Shown piece by piece: positions 5,757-6,732 of a stretch of DNA of 6,732 nucleotides (its first letter is position 1; every line of letters begins with the position of its first letter). The position numbers and the translations under genes were made by a program. The stretch comes from an uncultured Cellvibrio sp. GTDB lineage: Bacteria; Pseudomonadota; Gammaproteobacteria; Pseudomonadales; Cellvibrionaceae. The DNA lies in contig CAMLRJ010000192.1 of the NCBI GenBank assembly GCA_946482345.1, positions 1 to 6,732 on the forward strand, read 5' to 3'. A model generated the notes under the pieces. That model was not told the origin of the DNA. It made no database searches and saw nothing but the letters and a program-made list of their open reading frames with translations.

Positions 5757-6593
5757 TTAGTTAGCAATACTTCCCCCACAATCCGCCGTAATAGAATTGC
5801 CTGAACCACCGCGAATTCTACAGTTTGGATTGCCTCTGACTTTACCGCTGACAACTTTGGTGCTGGTGGCATCCTGAATATAAATGCCTTCTTTGGTGGA
5901 GCTGGCGATATCCACTGTATTCACGGTGGTACCATAGCTACCACTCACACTGAAAAATCCGCGCCCTGAATTTCGTGAATACACTTTGTTTACTTTTACG
6001 CTTGGGCCGTTGCCATTGGCAACACGGAAAGTGGCGTAACCACCGCCCTGATTATTGTAATTACCTGTCACAGTACCAACAGTGCCGTTCTTGCTTTTGT
6101 TGAGCAACACGCCACAACCGGTTGTTCTGTCTGCTCTTACATTACCAATGGTAAAACCATTTGCATTCCAAACTTCAACTGCATGGCCACCCACATCATA
6201 AGCGTAAATGTTATCCATTTTCAGGCCACTGGAATCACCATCAATATCAAAACGAATTCCACCAACACTGTTTTGCATATTTTTCATTGTGAAATTGGTA
6301 ATGGTTGCGTTGGTGCAATTTCTTGCTAAATAGGCATAACGCGGGCTATTCGTTACCGTGACATTTTTTACAGTCACATTGGATTTACCCCAGCATCGGA
6401 AAAGACCATTGTCTTTTATATTGCTGCCGTCCAGGGTTCTGCCACCAAAGTCATAAGTTTCACCACTTTGTAACACGATCGGCGATGTGGGTTTGGATGG
6501 AATACTGCTGGTATCAGCGGCAAAGGTCAGGGGAGAAAATGCAAACAACGAACCTAACACAGAGAACGTCAATAGTTTTTTATAAATTATCAT
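5757..6593 (-). CDS. Secreted right-handed parallel beta-helix protein (278 aa)
   Basis: The N-terminus is a Sec signal peptide: MIIYKK, a hydrophobic core, and a likely cut after TFA (residue 25) or TFAA (26). The mature part is about 250 aa and made of repeating coils with alternating hydrophobic residues and Asn turns. Comparable strands recur near residues 72 (NVTVKNVTVTNS), 95 (NATITNFTMKNM), 123, 146, 169, 198, 222 and 244, i.e. every 22-29 residues, as in pectate-lyase-like helices. A preceding segment, SGETYDFGGRTLDG (43-56), resembles the N-terminal cap of such folds. Five cysteines (67, 93, 160, 258, 272) could form disulphides, and Cys258/Cys272 may lock the C-terminal end. No carbohydrate-binding module or recognisable catalytic triad was found, so enzyme activity is not assumed; polysaccharide binding or lysis is possible. 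A weak AAAGG (6604-6608 on the complement) precedes the ATG by 10 nt. The gene is convergent with DUF2853. Confidence 0.88.
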   Translation of the reverse strand: MIIYKKLLTFSVLGSLFAFSPLTFAADTSSIPSKPTSPIVLQSGETYDFGGRTLDGSNIKDNGLFRCWGKSNVTVKNVTVTNSPRYAYLARNCTNATITNFTMKNMQNSVGGIRFDIDGDSSGLKMDNIYAYDVGGHAVEVWNANGFTIGNVRADRTTGCGVLLNKSKNGTVGTVTGNYNNQGGGYATFRVANGNGPSVKVNKVYSRNSGRGFFSVSGSYGTTVNTVDIASSTKEGIYIQDATSTKVVSGKVRGNPNCRIRGGSGNSITADCGGSIAN

Positions 6594-6686
6594 TTGATTT
6601 ATACCTTTTGGATGAGTGAAGTTGACCCGCGACCAGTCAAGCCGCGATCACCCGAAGACACCGCACTTTCAGGGTGGGCAGAATTT

Positions 6687-6716
6687 ATCATATGAAAAAG
6701 AGGACTTGTAGCACAA
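6687..6716 (-). promoter_or_regulatory. Candidate sigma70-type promoter for the beta-helix gene
   Basis: On the minus strand, TATGAT (complement of 6687-6692; 5 of 6 to TATAAT) lies 18 bp downstream of TTGTGC (complement of 6711-6716; 3 of 6 to TTGACA). Transcription would begin near 6680 and leave a leader of about 87 nt. That leader contains short CGCG-rich self-complementary segments (about 6622-6646) but no recognised riboswitch. The -35 element is poor, so confidence is low. Confidence 0.35.
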
Positions 6717-6732
6717 TTTGATCGAATATGAT

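Noticed and set aside
6594..6680. c-di-GMP or other riboswitch in the beta-helix leader
   Set aside because: Only short GC-rich self-complementary stretches are present. The conserved core of the c-di-GMP-I class, or any other class I know, was not found.

Overview
The window looks like a chromosomal segment from a gammaproteobacterium, probably of the Cellvibrio/Pseudomonas side of the class. This is inferred from the proteins, not from a search. The ribonucleotide reductase subunits have the long Pseudomonas-type architecture: the large subunit ends in an Ala/Pro-rich arm with DCEACQ, and the small subunit starts MLSWD and ends LSWD. There is also a small secreted beta-helix protein of the kind common in polysaccharide-degrading marine and soil bacteria.

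Layout. Positions 1-2147 hold the 3' part of nrdA, whose start and ATP-cone region lie before the window. Positions 2322-3584 hold complete nrdB. Together they encode an aerobic class Ia ribonucleotide reductase, and all recognisable catalytic, radical-transfer and metal-binding residues are present. A 97-bp TA-flanked inverted-repeat element (2155-2251), MITE-like, sits in the spacer between the two genes.

After nrdB comes a gene-free AT-rich stretch (3585-3881) with strong potential for RNA structure: a 13-bp perfect inverted repeat whose loop is complementary over 10 nt to a downstream segment. It leads into a two-gene unit: a 62-aa YjzC-like protein (3882-4070) and an 82-aa KTSC-domain protein (4088-4336), 17 nt apart and followed by a terminator-like hairpin.

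Positions 4376-4913 contain no convincing gene. They hold two directly repeated copies of another MITE-like element, with GTAGGGCGGGT termini. The first copy is intact (4404-4536) and the second has a decayed right end (4619-about 4774).

Positions 4914-5681 are a second two-gene unit, a YidB/DUF937-family protein followed by a DUF2853 protein. A probable bidirectional terminator (5702-5728) separates it from a convergent minus-strand gene (5757-6593) for a secreted right-handed beta-helix protein, which has a weak promoter candidate near the window's right edge.

The nrdAB pair is core metabolism. The rest is a run of small, poorly characterised genes interspersed with short mobile-type repeats. 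The most notable undescribed candidates are the structured leader at 3718-3833 and the small YjzC-like/KTSC pair it precedes. I see no clear evidence of a defence, CRISPR or secretion system.
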